The translations under genes were made by a program, and so were the position numbers. The notes beneath the pieces are model-generated. The model was not told the DNA's origin. It did not search any database and saw nothing but the letters and a program-made list of their open reading frames with translations. From positions 5,469,546 to 5,533,545 of the forward strand of contig NW_024881300.1 of NCBI RefSeq assembly GCF_018691265.1: a stretch of DNA of 64,000 nucleotides. The letters are read 5' to 3'. This DNA is from Tyto alba. Lineage: Eukaryota > Chordata > Aves > Strigiformes > Tytonidae. This document shows, piece after piece, positions 1 to 9,640 of this stretch. The stretch's first letter is position 1. The number at the start of each line of letters is the position of its first letter.

Positions 1-1020
1 GCTGCGGGGGCACACGGGACAGGTTTCGTTTACTGCCCTGGAGCCAGGGGTACGGGGGTGTACCCACGGCCCTGACGGGGTGCCCCGGGCCGAGGAGGGG
101 CGCGGTGGGTGCGCGGGGCTGCGCGGGGCTGCGCGGAGCACGCCCGGCCGCCTCCCGCCTCCCGCCGCCGGGAACTCCGCGGAGGCTCCGCCGCGGCTCC
201 GCGCCCCCCCCCCCCCCCCCCGCCCCTGCGCGGCCGCTCCTCTCCGCCCAGCCCGCCCCACTCCGCCCGCGCTTTCCCTCCACGGCTGATCCCGGAGCTG
301 TTCTCCGCACCTCCTGCTCGCCCTTACTTACTTTTAACAAATCACTACAAGCCCGCGGAGCAATCAATAGCTCTGAACGATCGCGTTTGACCTGCTTAAG
401 GAGAGGAAAGAGCAATAACGCCAGCGCCGGCCCCTTTTATTTTTCGCACGGTCCGTCCGCCGCGTCCCGCCCGGCCCCCGCGCTCCCTGAAGGCACCAGG
501 TTCGCGGCCGCGCAGCGCTGCGGAGGGGGTCCCACCGCCTTCAAAGCGGGGGCTGCACCGGGCTTCCGCTCTGCCTGCCCTAAATTTCCCGCCCCGTCCC
601 CCCCCCCGTCCCCCTGCTCCGGGCTTGCACCGACACCCTAAGGAGCGGGCTGAATCCTGCCTCTCGGGAGGGGCGGGAGCGGGGCTGCGTGCAGTGCCAC
701 GCCACGCCACGCACGCCGCGCCCCCCCCAGCACTCCGTTCCCCTCTCCTTCCCCGGGGGGCCGAGGCCCCTTCGTAGGCGGGGAGCGGCTTCTCTGCCCG
801 GGCGCGCTGCCGCCCGCCCCCCCGGGCCATCCCTCACCCACCACCTCCGCCGTTCCCAGCCCCCCCTCCGCCACACTGGGCCCCAGTTACGGCTCGGGTT
901 TCAGGGCTGCACCGGGGCGGCAGCAGCGCCGGTGCGGGGAGGGCAGAAACCCACCCACCGCTGGGGCGGCCGTCGGGCCCCCCCCCCCCCCCCCCCAGCC
1001 AGTTTGGTGTCCCCTCCCCG
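1..1020. other. CpG-rich island, upstream block 1
   Basis: This block is strongly GC-rich with frequent CpG dinucleotides and long C runs, notably C18 at 204-221 and C19 at 978-996. Several overlapping long reading frames exist on both strands, but they are proline, arginine and glycine rich and mutually overlapping. That is expected where stop codons are rare, so none is called as a gene. The block is probably the left-most of the CpG islands around IRX3 and may be cut by the window edge. It could be the promoter of an unseen noncoding transcript, but no initiator or splice structure decides this. Confidence 0.6.
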
Positions 1021-1158
1021 GTGAACGGGAGCCGCGCTTTCTGCCTGCGGGGTGTTCCCAGCCGTGGGACAGAGGCACGCATTCCTCTGGCACACTCAGT
1101 TTAGCCCCGGCTGCACTGAGAGGTGTTTCCTATTCTTTTGGGGAGAGCACTTCCTTCC

Positions 1159-1241
1159 TTTTTTTTTTTTTTTTTTTTTTTTTTTTCCCACATTGAAGGA
1201 AATGTCTACGAACTGTCAAAAAAAAAAAAAAAAAAAAAAAA
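1159..1241. repeat. Inverted homopolymer pair: T28 then A24
   Basis: A run of 28 T (1159-1186) is followed after 31 bases by a run of 24 A (1218-1241). The two runs are complementary and could fold back as an A:T stem of up to 24 pairs. It may be two independent expanded tracts. Exact lengths of such runs are error-prone in assemblies. Confidence 0.8.
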
Positions 1242-2099
1242 CAAACCAAAAAACTTAGAAAACTGCCACAGCACTAGGTGTCCCCAGTTTACGTTACACA
1301 CCGGCTGCCTTTCTCGCCTTCCCGTGCTGCCCGCACCCTCCTCACCCGCACACACCGGCAGCTCCAGCCGCCTCGCACCCCGCGGTGTTTGTTGCTCTCA
1401 GTGACTGTATCTCCTCCCCGGCCCGGCACACCGGAGCTGCCGGTCTCCCACCCGACGAGCGGCCGTGGATTGCCGCGGGCTTCCCGCTCCGCACCGCCCC
1501 AGCTCCGAATCTGGGCACGGGGTTACCCCTTAGACCTCTTCCACCCCCAAGCGAGGTTTTACCCTCGGTGACTCGCCCCGTGTCCCCGTGCTGGCCAGCT
1601 GCAGGTGAGAATCGCTATTGGAAATCAATGCGTGTCACCGTCCCGATAATGATGGCAGAGCTATAAAAACCGGCCATGGAGAAAACGGCGGATAAACCGG
1701 GCCAAAGGCCGCCGATACGGGTAGCTCTGGTCATGCTCCCACTCATGTCCTAAATCACGTCCCCTTCCCCGCTCGCTTCCACCGTGGAGCCCTCCCCGGG
1801 GCCGGGCGGGCAGGGCCCCGGCTCCCCGTGCGCCGAGGAGTTTGTAAAAGCAGATTTCCCTCGCTAAGTGCTAACACCAGCTGGTTATCCGCGAAACGGA
1901 GCACGCTGGGTTTCTGTTACCCGCCCTGAACTAGATTTTGCAGCTCAGCTCCACGGTGGCCGAAAGCCGAGGGGAGCCGAGGGCAAAGCGGCGCTGCCCC
2001 GACGGGGCGGCCCCCCCCGCCGGCCCGGGGACCGGCACGGCTCCCCCCAAACCCGCTCCCTGCAGTTTTATCCGGCGTTATTGCAGATCCAGCCTCTTC
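1242..2099. other. Mixed GC-rich spacer, no gene
   Basis: Moderately GC-rich sequence with a denser CpG patch at about 1780-2060. No open frame resembles a known protein. The only suggestive site is a TATA-like element at 1662-1669, listed separately. Otherwise nothing stands out. Confidence 0.4.
1662..1669 (+). promoter_or_regulatory. TATA-box-like element
   Basis: TATAAAAA lies in GC-rich surroundings and matches the TATA consensus well, with GC-rich flanks on both sides as in real TATA promoters. No recognisable exon follows, so it could be a chance match or the promoter of a noncoding RNA. Confidence 0.25.
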
Positions 2100-2480
2100 C
2101 ACCAAACAACAGATGCAGCCTCTAATGCAAATATTGCCATTTCCCTGCTGAATTAGCCTTGTCACTTAGCCCAGAAGCTGGCAGCGTTAAGCCAGCTTGC
2201 ATTTTAATTTGGCCCTGAAGTTACTTATTTCATTATTGATCAAACATAATGCTGAATCAATGTTCATCTTGTTACCTGGGCCATTTCCATGTAATACAGT
2301 GATAGCACTGCCTGGAGTTACTCATTCCCATCCCAAAGTGACTTTACCATAAAATCAATGCTTGTTTGTTACTGATATAAGGCAGCATCCGTGGGATGAA
2401 GAGCAAATATAGCAGTTGCGCCATTGTGATCTAAAAGTTTGGACGGAATATGTACATGAATGAAGACTTTGATATTTAAA
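2100..2480. promoter_or_regulatory. Candidate conserved noncoding element (enhancer-like)
   Basis: An AT-rich, complex, repeat-free stretch between two CpG islands. It contains an exact octamer ATGCAAAT (2125-2132), the POU-domain consensus, and several TAAT/ATTA homeodomain cores, such as those around 2215-2250. No reading frame of note. Such blocks are typical of the conserved noncoding elements around Irx genes, but conservation could not be tested here. Confidence 0.3.
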
Positions 2481-2829
2481 TGTATTTTATCGGCATTAAA
2501 ATCATCCTACCCAGGCCGATGGGACAGAAAATCTCAGGCTGCAAGATGAGGGTCTTTGATACTGTAGGTGTTGCCATTCGTAAACGCTACCTGGGACCTA
2601 ATGGGGGACTCGCTTCTAAACCAGAGTATCATTACACAGCAGATGTGGGCTGTAAGCTCTTCCGGGCGGGGACGGTTTTGGAAAAATAGTAATTAATACA
2701 ATAGTAATTAATGATTGTGTCACAAGATTAGACTCCGCGCAGTGTTATCTTCAGTGCAGCTGCTGCTCCTTTTCTTTGCTTGTGTTTTCCCCTCCAGCTA
2801 ATAAACCCAGTTACAAATTACACGAAGCT
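2481..2829. other. Spacer without recognised features
   Basis: A short open frame of 69 codons (2480-2689, +) has no recognisable similarity, and nothing around it suggests an exon. There is a short direct repeat of an AATAGTAATTAAT-like unit near 2685-2712. Confidence 0.35.
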
Positions 2830-3560
2830 GTCCGCATCCCCAGCTCTCCCACGCGGCGGCCGGAGAGTGCTGAAACGTCTCACCCGGGGAATGCCCCACT
2901 TCGCTTCCACGCAGACACTAAAGGCGGCCAGAACCGTCGTTCGAGTTGCATTTCCCCCGCACGACACGCCGGCAAGGCCCGGTCCCCGTCCCGAGGGGGA
3001 GGGGGTGTCACCTCCCGGCGGGTTGGGGACGGGGGAGGAGGGACGGGGGTACCCCCGGGGAGCCGGAGAGGCACCGGCCCGTCGGGACCGTCCCACAGCG
3101 GCGGCCCCGAGGCGGGGTCAGTGTCCGGAGCGGCCTGAGCCCCCCACGCCGTGCCGGGGCTCCCCGCTGCACCGTGCCGGGGACCGGAGCAGCAGGAGGG
3201 GAATAAACTGGGTTTAAACCCGCTGGTAAAGCTCGAGAAACCCGGGCCATCCCCGGCTCCGGCTTACAAAGACTGCAGCCCCCTCGCCGAAGCCGGTGCC
3301 GGAGCGTCGCACATCCCCGCAGCCGCGGAGGGAGGCGGGGGCTCGGGGGGCGTGGGGGGTGGGGGGGGATGTCCCCTGCCCGCCCGGCCGATAAGATGCT
3401 GGCGAGAAAAGAAGGGGCGAGAAATGGCGAGGGGAAGTTTCCCACAGTTGCGTGCACCCTGTGCCCACTTCCCCGCTCCCGGGGAGCATCCCCGGGTGGG
3501 GGTGGGAGGCAGAGCCACGCCGGCACCGGCCGCGCGAGAAACCCGCCCATTCCGATGGAC
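2830..3560. other. CpG-rich island, upstream block 2
   Basis: GC-rich, CpG-dense sequence with a G-rich run near 3330-3370. Overlapping open frames in several phases on both strands are compositional artefacts. It is flanked by AT-rich sequence on both sides, so the boundaries are fairly sharp. It belongs to the island series leading to IRX3. Confidence 0.6.
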
Positions 3561-4195
3561 GGTGGAAAGTCTAACCGGCTGCAATAAAATATACTGGCAT
3601 AAAATTAGGGAATTGCACTCACAGATTGTAAATCACCTAAACGGTCAAACCACAGATATGAATCACAAATTCCTATAAAGATTAATGTTTCCTAAGATTC
3701 ACAGCAATTATGCATTTTTTTGGACAAAAGCCTTCTCCCAACCTCTCATTCCTGAGCGCTGCTTTTTTTTTTTTTTTTTTTTTTTTTTTTTCTGAAGTCT
3801 TTCCAGGTTTCTGTGCGGTTTCTAATGAACGATTTACCAAAGGAAAGGTTTTATTAACACCTCTGAAAACTATAAAGCAAGCTTAATGGGAGGGAGAAAG
3901 GGAGCAGATAGGAAGTTAGGTAACACAATATACTGACCTATTGGCAACAGTCCGAACGAAAATCAACAAAGCACCACAATGGTGAGAAAAAAAAACAAAA
4001 AAACAAAAAAACCCAAACCAACCAAAAACAAAAAACCAACCAAAACCACCTCAGAGAAATGAAGGGGAGAAAATAACACCCAGAGGCCAGCTTTGCCCAG
4101 GCGGGGATGAGGCTGCTGTTCAGGGCTGCCCCCGGAGCCCTTAGCATCGGGTGATGGCCCCTTACCTTTGCTTACCCCCTTGTGGTACACAGTGC

Positions 4196-4246
<51 letters not shown>

Positions 4247-4260
4247 AGCAGAAGAAGAAG
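3561..4260. repeat. AT-rich spacer with long T and A tracts
   Basis: Contains a run of about 29 T (3763-3791), an A-rich patch of AAAAACAAAAA and CCAACCAAAA units (about 3985-4050), and a run of 46 A (4199-4244), the longest homopolymer in the window. The A46 run is followed by a purine-rich GAAGAAG stretch. No source element is recognisable 5' of the A run, so it is not called as a retrotransposed tail. Confidence 0.75.
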
Positions 4261-5100
4261 GAGGAGAACACAACTGTGAGCAGAAAGGGGACGTTATTTC
4301 TCGAGGAAATAGGCTGGCAGGAGGTGTACAGAACTTTAGGTCTCTCAGGCACTATTTTTCCCTTCTCGCCTCTGTGCAGAACTGGAGATAATAGTTGGGG
4401 CTGCAGGTAACGGAGTCTGATCTTATTCAATTCCCCTAAATGGCCTGGAGAGCACTTAAAGCCCGGAGAGCTTCTGGCCAGCATTTTCTTATTAACTAAT
4501 TTCACTTCGATCCTATTAAAGTGTATGCTTTATAACCTTCAAATGAACCTCTCCCTTCTAAAACAAAGCCATTACCTTTTAATGACAGAGTAAAGCTTTT
4601 AAAATGTTGCTCCCTCCTTTCCTAACATTATGGGGCGCGTGGCGCACAAGCAGCCCCGGAGCACCCACAGCTACCTTGTGTCCCCCCCAGCCCCCACCTC
4701 CTGCACCCACCATACCCAGGAGGGCTGGGCCGAGGTTCAGCAGTCCCAGCACCCGGAAAGGGGCGGCGGAGCCAAGAGGAGCCATGGGCAGAGGGCGCTA
4801 GAAAATGGGATTGGGGAGATTTGCTTTATTTAGCTTTGGGAAAATCTCTGCAATAATGGGTTTTAAATGGATACATATATTTACCATTTCAAACGGGTTC
4901 TGCTGTTTCCTGGTAACGCTCACCACAAATGGTAATAATAAAAGATGAAGTATTTTTTCTCACCTTAGGTCATTAGATTTACAGACAAGGTACTAAATCA
5001 TTTTAGCTCCCCAAACCTTGAAGGAAAGGCGTGCACACAGTCCCGTCCCCTTCACTTCTCCTCCCCCTTCTGAAGAAACCTGCAACGGGAACAGAGACAA
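4261..5100. other. Spacer, no gene seen
   Basis: Ordinary mixed-composition sequence with a small GC-rich patch at about 4620-4800. Short open frames here overlap one another and have no recognisable content. Confidence 0.35.
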
Positions 5101-5420
5101 AACAGTCGCTGAGGATCGAGGAATGTCTCCCTTTAATAGTTTACTAATAATAACAATCATAATTTTAAAAAAAAGTTGACGCTGGCTACAGAGCGCAGAT
5201 TGTCAGTGGCCTCGTCCCAAAGCCTTAACATGAAGGGTCATTAATTGTGTTTTCTTTCCAAATCATATGTCAGTGCAATTAACAGATTCTGATCAAGAGA
5301 CTCCTTTCAGATTGATTCCATATGTGATAAGGAATGTGCAGCTTGTTATCTATCTGTCGCCTTGGAATTATGGAAAAGCTTCAAACGTGTAATTTGAAGA
5401 GTCTTTTACCCAGCGCTTTG
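5101..5420. promoter_or_regulatory. Candidate conserved noncoding element
   Basis: A repeat-free AT-rich block immediately before a CpG island. It holds a cluster of homeodomain-type cores (for example TTAATTG and CAATTAAC near 5240-5285), a CATATG E-box near 5264, and a second ATATG-containing site near 5320. The composition resembles the enhancer blocks known around Irx clusters. The call rests on composition and motif density only. Confidence 0.3.
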
Positions 5421-5459
5421 ATCTTTCCCTCTATTTTTTTAACTCTTTTTCAACTGCGG

Positions 5460-6770
5460 CCCTTCTCCTAATTCCCTTGTTTGTTTACCCCCCTCCCTTC
5501 CCTCGGTGGCTGCGCCCCGTCCCCGCGTGTGCTGTGGCACGTCGCGGCTCCCACCCGGCCCGGCCCCCGGGCATTCCCCGGTCCCAGCCCCACCACTTCC
5601 AGCGGGCAGCCTCCGGCTCCCAGCCGGACCCTGCGGCAGCGAGAGACACCCCCGGGCCGGGGGCACCTCCCGGGCCGTGTCCCCCGGTCCCCTCCGTGAC
5701 CTGGCGGAGAGGGGCGCGGCGGGGCGTGGGCGATAGGAACCGAGGGCGGGCTGCCGGGCGCGATGCTGCCCACGGACGGGGCCCGGCCCGGCTGGTCCCG
5801 CAGCCCCGGAGCCAGCTGCGGAGTGGGGGAAGCCCAGCTGCAGCCGGAGGGAGGTTTGGTTTTAGCTCGGCGACCGTGTGAGCCAGCCGGGAGAGGAGGG
5901 AGGGGAGGCCGGGGGGAGGGCGGGCGCGGAGAGGGTGGGGGGGGGAGGAATGGGGGGGGTGTTTGGGGTAATAAATCAGGAGCCCCTCTCCCAGCTTTGA
6001 CAGGTCCCGGCCAGAAGACACGTGTCTGTCCGGCCGAGGAGCGCTCCGCCGCCGCGGCTCCCCCGGGGGCGGCCGTCGGGCCCCGGCGCGGCTCCCCCCG
6101 GCCGTCCCGGAGGACGAGCAGGCTCCAGCCGCCCCCTCGCATCTCCCTTCGGCTCCAGCCAGGCAAAGCGGCTCCCGCTCGGCTTCGCTCTCCCCCCCTG
6201 CTCGCTCCTCGTCCGCGGGGAAGGCGCTTTGCCCCCTTCCCCGCCCCGCTCCCGCCGCCGCCCCCCGCTCGCCCTGCCCGGCCCCGGGCTCGTCCCGGCC
6301 CCTCAGGGACCCTCCCGCCCGCCGCTGCCACGGGCGTGCAGCGCTCCCCGCCGTGCCCACTGATCCCGCACCCCCGCCCTACCCCCGGGAAGATGTCTCC
6401 TCTTCTCCCTCTCTCCCCCATCGCTTGCTGTCTTCTCCGTTTTGGTGTTTTTTTTTTTTTGTTTTTTTTTTTTTCCTCCCCCCCCCCCCCCCTCAGCCAG
6501 GAACTGCATCCCTGCAGATTTCTCCTCCCGTCCATTTGGTCCGGCTACGTTTCCTCTCCGTTTCCTGCCCATTAATAAACCATCCCTCACCCTGACCTGG
6601 ATACATTCGCACCTATAAATTTCTCGCCTCCCGTGTCTCCCCCCGCGGCTGCCCACCGCCACAGCCCCGCACGGCCCCGGGGACCCCCCGCTCCCGCATC
6701 GCCCCGGCCGCCTCCACTCCAGCCCTGCCCGCCACTGCCGACGGCTCCCGCGGAGGACAAACTCATATCG
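5460..6770. other. CpG-rich island, upstream block 3
   Basis: The largest island upstream of the gene, about 1.3 kb, very GC-rich and CpG-dense. It carries long frames on both strands (for example 5468-6535 minus and 5763-6575 plus) of proline/arginine/glycine-rich content, typical of stop-poor GC sequence, so they are not called. Near 6450-6496 a T-rich then C-rich pyrimidine tract ends in CAG, which resembles a 3' splice site. An upstream noncoding or alternative 5' exon cannot be excluded. Confidence 0.6.
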
Positions 6771-7069
6771 ATCGTGCTGTTGATTAACAATCACAAAATA
6801 ATCCTGCCAGCTTTGAGACTCCGTGCCAGGCGTGCAGCCACAAAAAGACGGGCTCGGTAATGCGGGACACGCGTGTGCCTCCGTGCTCGCCCGTGGGGGG
6901 CACGGCCCGGCCGTAACACCGAGGTGGTGAGCACGACCGCATCGAATGGCGACTGGTTTGTCCGATTTTTCATATTTGTCCCTTTTCTCTCCCGGGCAGA
7001 TATTTTAAAAAGTTGTGGTCTGCATCCAGACTCACCGCCGACCCCCTCAGCACCGCATCGCCCCAGCCG

Positions 7070-7560
7070 AGCGTTTTCTACAGAAAAGTTTAAAGCAAAT
7101 CAAGACGTGTGGTTCGCTGCCTGTTTTCCTTCTGAATTAAAAAGAAATAAACTTATAACTGAATTTAATATTGTTATCTCCCTGGCATTATACTATCAAA
7201 AGCTATTACAGGAGCAACGTTGAATAGAAGAAAATAAATTCCTCCAACCCAGAGTTGTTTTTGCACTAGATTAGCAGATAGGAAACGCTATAAAGATGAA
7301 CTTAATACGATTAGAGATGTTTCCTACAGATTTTCATATATTGATTCAGGGAATTTTAATTCTGGAGCTTGCTTTGCTATAATCCGCATTTATTACAAGC
7401 TGATATAGTTTTATTATAGCAAGCTATCAAGGTCGACTCCTTTAACTGCATAATCTGACATGAATTTAATTTTTAAAGAAATGTAGTTATAAAAATCCAT
7501 ACTGTGGGCATAGTGGTTATATTGTACCTAAATCATATTTTAAAGGCAATAAATCCAGAG
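7070..7560. promoter_or_regulatory. Candidate conserved noncoding element with inverted repeat
   Basis: An AT-rich, non-repetitive block with several TAAT cores. It contains a 9-bp perfect inverted repeat, TTGCTATAA (7374-7382) and TTATAGCAA (7414-7422), with a 31-base spacer. The outer flanks can also pair if a five-base bulge is allowed. Enhancer-like by composition; no coding potential recognised. Confidence 0.3.
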
Positions 7561-8099
7561 AGTATTTAGGAGGAGAGGGGAATGTGATAAAACGGCTCTC
7601 CTCCACTACTCAACTCCTCAGAAGACCCTTCAAACTTTTTTTTTTCTTTTTTTTTAAAAAAGACGGAGTATTAAAAAAAGCAGATATGGGTGGCAGGTTC
7701 AAGTCCCCTCTCCTCTGCCCGCAGTCACAACCCCACAGGTTGTGTGAGCTTTTCCCGTCCCCCCCAGGCTCCCCCTCCGCCCGGCTGCAGCCGCGCAGGG
7801 CACTGGCGCTTGCCAAAGACGCGCCGTGATTGAACTGTATTTTAACTACTCTTAAAAGGCTAAATTGCAACTCACACGCTGGTTTCAGAGAAGGAGCGGG
7901 AGGGGAGGATTGGGGGGGGGGGAGGGGAACGGCAGAAAAAAAAACAAACCGTAATTTAAAATGTGTTGATCATAAAAAAAAATCTTATTCGGTAATTAAA
8001 CCGTATCTTGACTCCCTCCCAATAGCTCCTTACAAGCCAGTGCCACTGCTCCCTTTGCAAATGTTGCACGTACCAGGTACTTCCTTCTAAGCCTTGTAG
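7561..8099. other. Spacer with simple tracts
   Basis: Contains T- and A-rich runs near 7637-7662, a small GC-rich patch at about 7730-7830, and a G run near 7911-7922. No gene recognised. Confidence 0.35.
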
Positions 8100-8480
8100 T
8101 GATTCAGAACAGAGGGAATAAGCAAAATGATCATAAATTTCCTAATTAGAGATTTCGCACCAAGACAAAAAGGTGTTAATGAGTTTAATTCCAGTGCCTG
8201 TCATTGTCCCTTTTTTCACACCACTTATTTACTAATGGCCCAGAGGGCTGCTCCCGTCTCTCCTTTGTTAAGATTTTAATTTGCCTTCTTTTCTGCCTTT
8301 GATGTAAAATTGTGACCTACAACTCTTTGAAGTCCCTTATTAGGAGGAAAATTAACTTAGCTTTTCCACTGTATCTGCCCACTGTTAAGCCAGACAAAAT
8401 GTAGAGAACTCCTTAAAGATTCAGTACATTAGGAAAATTTTCAAGGTAGCTCTGGAAATGCAAATTAAAAAAAAAAAAAA
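8100..8480. promoter_or_regulatory. Candidate conserved noncoding element
   Basis: An AT-rich complex block about 1 kb upstream of the IRX3 start. It includes a homeodomain core CTAATTAG (near 8141-8148) and an AGGTGTTAATGAG segment (near 8170) that combines a T-box-like half site AGGTGT with a TAAT core. Inferred proximal enhancer; conservation untested. Confidence 0.3.
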
Positions 8481-8820
8481 ATCTAATAGACTTTTAAATC
8501 TATATTAGGAGATGTAACACTTGCCAGGGCCGGAGAGGGGGAAGGGAAGCAGGGAATATCTTAATAAAGAAAACAAAATGAACCCGGGCAAGTAAAGGCT
8601 GTAAATTTGCAAACCTGAAAAGGGGGACTGGGGGGGAGGGGGGAGCCTTTATTTTTAAATGTCACAACTTTTTCCTGTCCCTCTCGTGTGCCGCTCACAG
8701 CTGACACCCTGGCTTCCTATGCTCCGGGGGAGGGGGGGGGCGCTACGAAAGAAATTATATCTAAATCTATCTCTATATAATTAGAATACCATGAGGCAGG
8801 GTTAAACCTTTGTAAAACAC

Positions 8821-8890
8821 ACAACTGATTGGCGATCGCTAAAACGAGATTTGAAAGCAACTCAAATAAAAGATCGCGACGTCAGTAAAC
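8821..8890 (+). promoter_or_regulatory. IRX3: Probable IRX3 core/proximal promoter
   Basis: An inverted CCAAT box (GATTGG, 8827-8832) is followed about 31 bases later by an AT-rich TATA-like AAATAAAAG (8864-8872) and a CRE half site ACGTCA (8879-8884). The arrangement lies about 540-590 bases upstream of the ATG, in front of a purine-rich stretch that reads as a 5' leader. The transcription start is inferred to lie near 8890-8910. If transcription instead starts inside the CpG island near 9150, these would be upstream elements. Confidence 0.4.
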
Positions 8891-8902
8891 AGATTTAGGA
8901 GG

Positions 8903-9030
8903 AAAAAAAAAAAAAAAAAAAAAAAAGGAAAGAAAAAAAAGGAAAGAAAAAAAAAGCAGCTAGTGACAAACCCGGCGAGAGCGAGCTCTGGGCATGAGAG
9001 AGAGAGGGAGGCAGAGGGAGAGAGAGAGAC
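8903..9030 (+). repeat. Purine tract: A24, AAAG-rich and GA-rich
   Basis: A run of 24 A (8903-8926), two further A-rich blocks separated by GGAAAG, and a GA-rich tract (about 8996-9030). It sits just after the putative promoter and would be part of the 5' leader if transcription starts upstream. Its length is likely to vary between individuals. Confidence 0.75.
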
Positions 9031-9056
9031 TTAAAAGAAATAGGAGGGGCTTGTGA
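8994..9056 (+). other. Possible upstream ORF 1 in IRX3 leader
   Basis: ATG at 8994 opens a 20-codon frame ending in TGA at 9054-9056, rich in Arg/Glu because it crosses the GA repeat. It matters only if the transcript begins upstream of 8994. Its start context is ordinary (G at -3). Confidence 0.25.
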
Positions 9057-9240
9057 GAGACTAGAAATGTCAATCAGAGCCCAGAGTCCCAATAATCTCA
9101 GGCAATCTGTTAGGACCTGACCTGGGTCCACTCAGATCAATAGGAAAAGTGAGAGAAGAAAGAAGCGATCGGATCGTTTACCGCGGCGGCCGAGGACAGG
9201 AGGGAGCCCGCGGCCTCCGCGCACCCCCGGCTCCCCCCCC

Positions 9241-9270
9241 ATGTCCGCCGGAGTTTGCGGGAGGCGCTGA
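9241..9270 (+). other. Possible upstream ORF 2 in IRX3 leader
   Basis: A nine-codon frame (M-S-A-G-V-C-G-R-R, stop TGA at 9268-9270) ends 148 bases before the IRX3 start. Its ATG has a weak context (C at -3), so leaky scanning to the IRX3 start would be expected. It could tune translation modestly. Confidence 0.3.
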
Positions 9271-9418
9271 AAGTGCGGGCGGCCGGCGAGGGCTAGCGAC
9301 CCGCTCCCTCCTCCGCTCCCGGCCCTGCTACTTTCTCCCCTTTCTCTCCCTTCTTCCTCTCTTCTTCCCCCCCCTCCCTCCTCCTCCTCCCCCCCTCCCC
9401 TGCCCCCGCTCCCCCACC

Positions 9419-9640
9419 ATGTCTTTCCCCCAGCTGGGCTACCAGTACATCAGGCCGCTTTATCCGGCGGAGCGCCCGGGGAGCGGCGGCTCCCGCGGCG
9501 GCGCCGAGCTGGCCCCGTCCGGGACCCTCTCCAACGTGCTCTCCTCCATGTACAGCGCGCCCTACGCCGCCGCCGCCGCCGCCCAGGGCTACGGAGCCTT
9601 CCTGCCCTACGCCGCCGAGCTGCCCATCTTCCCCCAGCTG
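9419..9640 (+). other. IRX3: IRX3 coding exon 1
   Basis: Encodes residues 1-74 and ends in phase 0 after FPQL, at donor GTAAGAG (9641). It contains an alanine run and the conserved [17 protein letters not shown] segment. The frame stays open upstream to 9149 without any ATG, so the family-conserved ATG at 9419 is the start. Confidence 0.95.

Noticed and set aside
4199..4244. A46 run considered as the tail of a processed pseudogene
   Set aside because: No gene-like or retroelement-like sequence precedes it and no target-site duplication was seen.
5468..6535. 355-codon minus-strand frame, with a 270-codon plus-strand frame opposite
   Set aside because: Both lie inside a CpG island, overlap each other and consist of low-complexity Pro/Arg/Gly residues with no known domain.
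9149..9418. N-terminal extension of IRX3 by 90 residues
   Set aside because: The frame is open but contains no in-frame ATG, and IRX3 proteins start at [10 protein letters not shown].
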